A stretch of 20,000 nucleotides of DNA from Bigelowiella natans CCMP2755 (Eukaryota; Cercozoa; Chlorarachniophyceae). The stretch covers positions 1 through 20,000 of the forward strand of contig ADNK01000914.1 in the NCBI GenBank assembly GCA_000320545.1, in the 5' to 3' direction. The notes under the pieces are model-generated. The model ran no database searches and was not told the DNA's origin. It saw only the letters and a program-made list of their open reading frames with translations. Below, piece by piece: positions 19,587 to 20,000 of the stretch. Position 1 is the stretch's first letter. Every line of letters starts with the position of its first letter. The translations under genes were made by a program, and so were the position numbers.

Positions 19587-19614
19587 TCAGCATCGGCATA
19601 ATTCGCATGATTAA
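19294..19614 (+). CDS. Possible first exons of a + strand gene, (AT)n-containing intron
   Basis: An ATG at 19294 has a good eukaryotic start context (GCCACC before ATG). It opens MSATQLVNTPHTRVAVLI and reaches a GTAAGA donor at 19380. The intron holds a (TA)n run at about 19432-19466. Acceptor GCACAG at 19514 continues the frame into a segment with a His/Gln stretch from (CAG)n at 19563-19585, and then TAA at 19612-19614. A strong GTATGT donor at 19520 could instead splice onward to the exons at 19686. No known domain. Both start and joins are provisional. Confidence 0.35.
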
Positions 19615-19685
19615 CTAGCTCTGCCTGACCCTAATCATGATCCTTGTGGCCAACGGAAGGCTGAATATGCGATCGATCCTCCCAG

Positions 19686-19922
19686 GCCGTATCAATGCCG
19701 AGTCTGCACAGCAGGAAGCAGCAGCAGCAACAACAACAACAACTCAAAATAGGAAATCTCTCATCGGAGGGAAAAGCAAGGATGCACGCGAAAGCACGGG
19801 TAAGACTGGACCGTCGAGGAAGTGTTTCAATTGTTGCGATCATGGCAAGCGTCCTGACCTAGTCTGGTAGGGAAGTTGGTCGTCATTATCAGGATTCGCC
19901 CCTCGGGTGCCGCAAGCCCTAA
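19686..19922 (+). CDS. 3' exons of an unrecognised + strand gene with poly-Gln tract
   Basis: Exon 19686-19799 follows acceptor CTCCCAG. It encodes MPSLHSRK, a run of eight Gln, and then LKIGNLSSEGKARMHAKAR, up to a strong GTAAGA donor. A 63-nt intron ending in GACCTAG leads to 19863-19922, which encodes SGREVGRHYQDSPLGCRKP and TAA at 19920-19922. The two exons join in phase 0. Upstream it may connect to the exons starting at 19294, or to a short exon near 19617-19645. All three frames are open across the CAG/CAA tract, so frame choice rests on the join to the last exon. Confidence 0.5.
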
Positions 19923-19972
19923 GTAATCAAGTCGCGGGGGAAGAGGAGTGCTGATGTTGTTAAGATGCAACT

Positions 19973-20000
19973 GGACAATAAATGATGACCAATAAATAAA
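19973..20000 (+). terminator. AATAAA polyadenylation-type signals
   Basis: Two AATAAA-type motifs lie at about 19976 and 19992, roughly 55-75 nt after the stop at 19920-19922. This is the expected position for the 3' end of the last + strand gene. Confidence 0.5.

Noticed and set aside
19828-19860. CCHC zinc knuckle (CFNCCDHGK)
   Set aside because: The later His/Cys spacing is wrong, and the stretch lies inside a GTAAGA…CCTAG intron in the best model.
1-20000. tRNA, rRNA, transposase or viral genes
   Set aside because: No cloverleaf-type boxes, rRNA-like cores, reverse-transcriptase/transposase motifs or terminal repeats were seen on either strand.

Overview
This is nuclear DNA of a microbial eukaryote. 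The lineage is not identifiable from the window. The evidence is spliced genes with very many short GT-AG introns (mostly about 35-70 nt), tiny exons, eukaryote-specific domains (calponin-homology, LIM, ankyrin plus a CMGC protein kinase), lipid-anchor motifs, AATAAA-type signals, and long di- and trinucleotide microsatellites. There is no operon structure and no bacterial ribosome-binding-site pattern. All gene models below were spliced by hand, by matching donor and acceptor sites with codon phase.

Layout. (1) 1-4,902, + strand: microsatellite-rich DNA holding exons of one or two unrecognised genes. A hydrophobic 5' part begins at 152, and a well-phased 3' part runs from 3,499 to a stop at 4,900-4,902. 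(2) 4,903-5,979: a convergent spacer rich in CTAG-type words. (3) 7,359-5,980, - strand: a complete seven-exon gene for a 274-residue CH-LIM-LIM protein ending in a CaaX box. (4) 7,360-8,378: a divergent spacer. (5) 8,379-16,814, + strand: a very intron-dense gene (about 60 introns). It encodes an N-myristoylation motif, 14 ankyrin repeats, a long acidic/polar linker and a complete DYRK/PRP4-like CMGC kinase. (6) 16,815-17,785: a second convergent spacer with the same CTAG-type vocabulary. (7) 17,786 to about 18,938, - strand: a three- or four-exon gene for an unrecognised acidic, low-complexity protein. (8) About 19,294-19,922, + strand: exons of another unrecognised gene with a poly-Gln tract.

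The most notable content is the divergent pair in the middle. A predicted prenylated actin-cytoskeleton-type adaptor (CH-LIM-LIM-CaaX) sits head to head with a predicted myristoylated ankyrin-repeat kinase. Both products carry their own membrane-anchoring motif, so a shared membrane-proximal role is a reasonable but untested inference. Introns in the ankyrin block recur at the same place in the repeat, which suggests the block grew by exon duplication. Many introns in both genes use weak donors (GTC or GTT instead of GTA/GTG).
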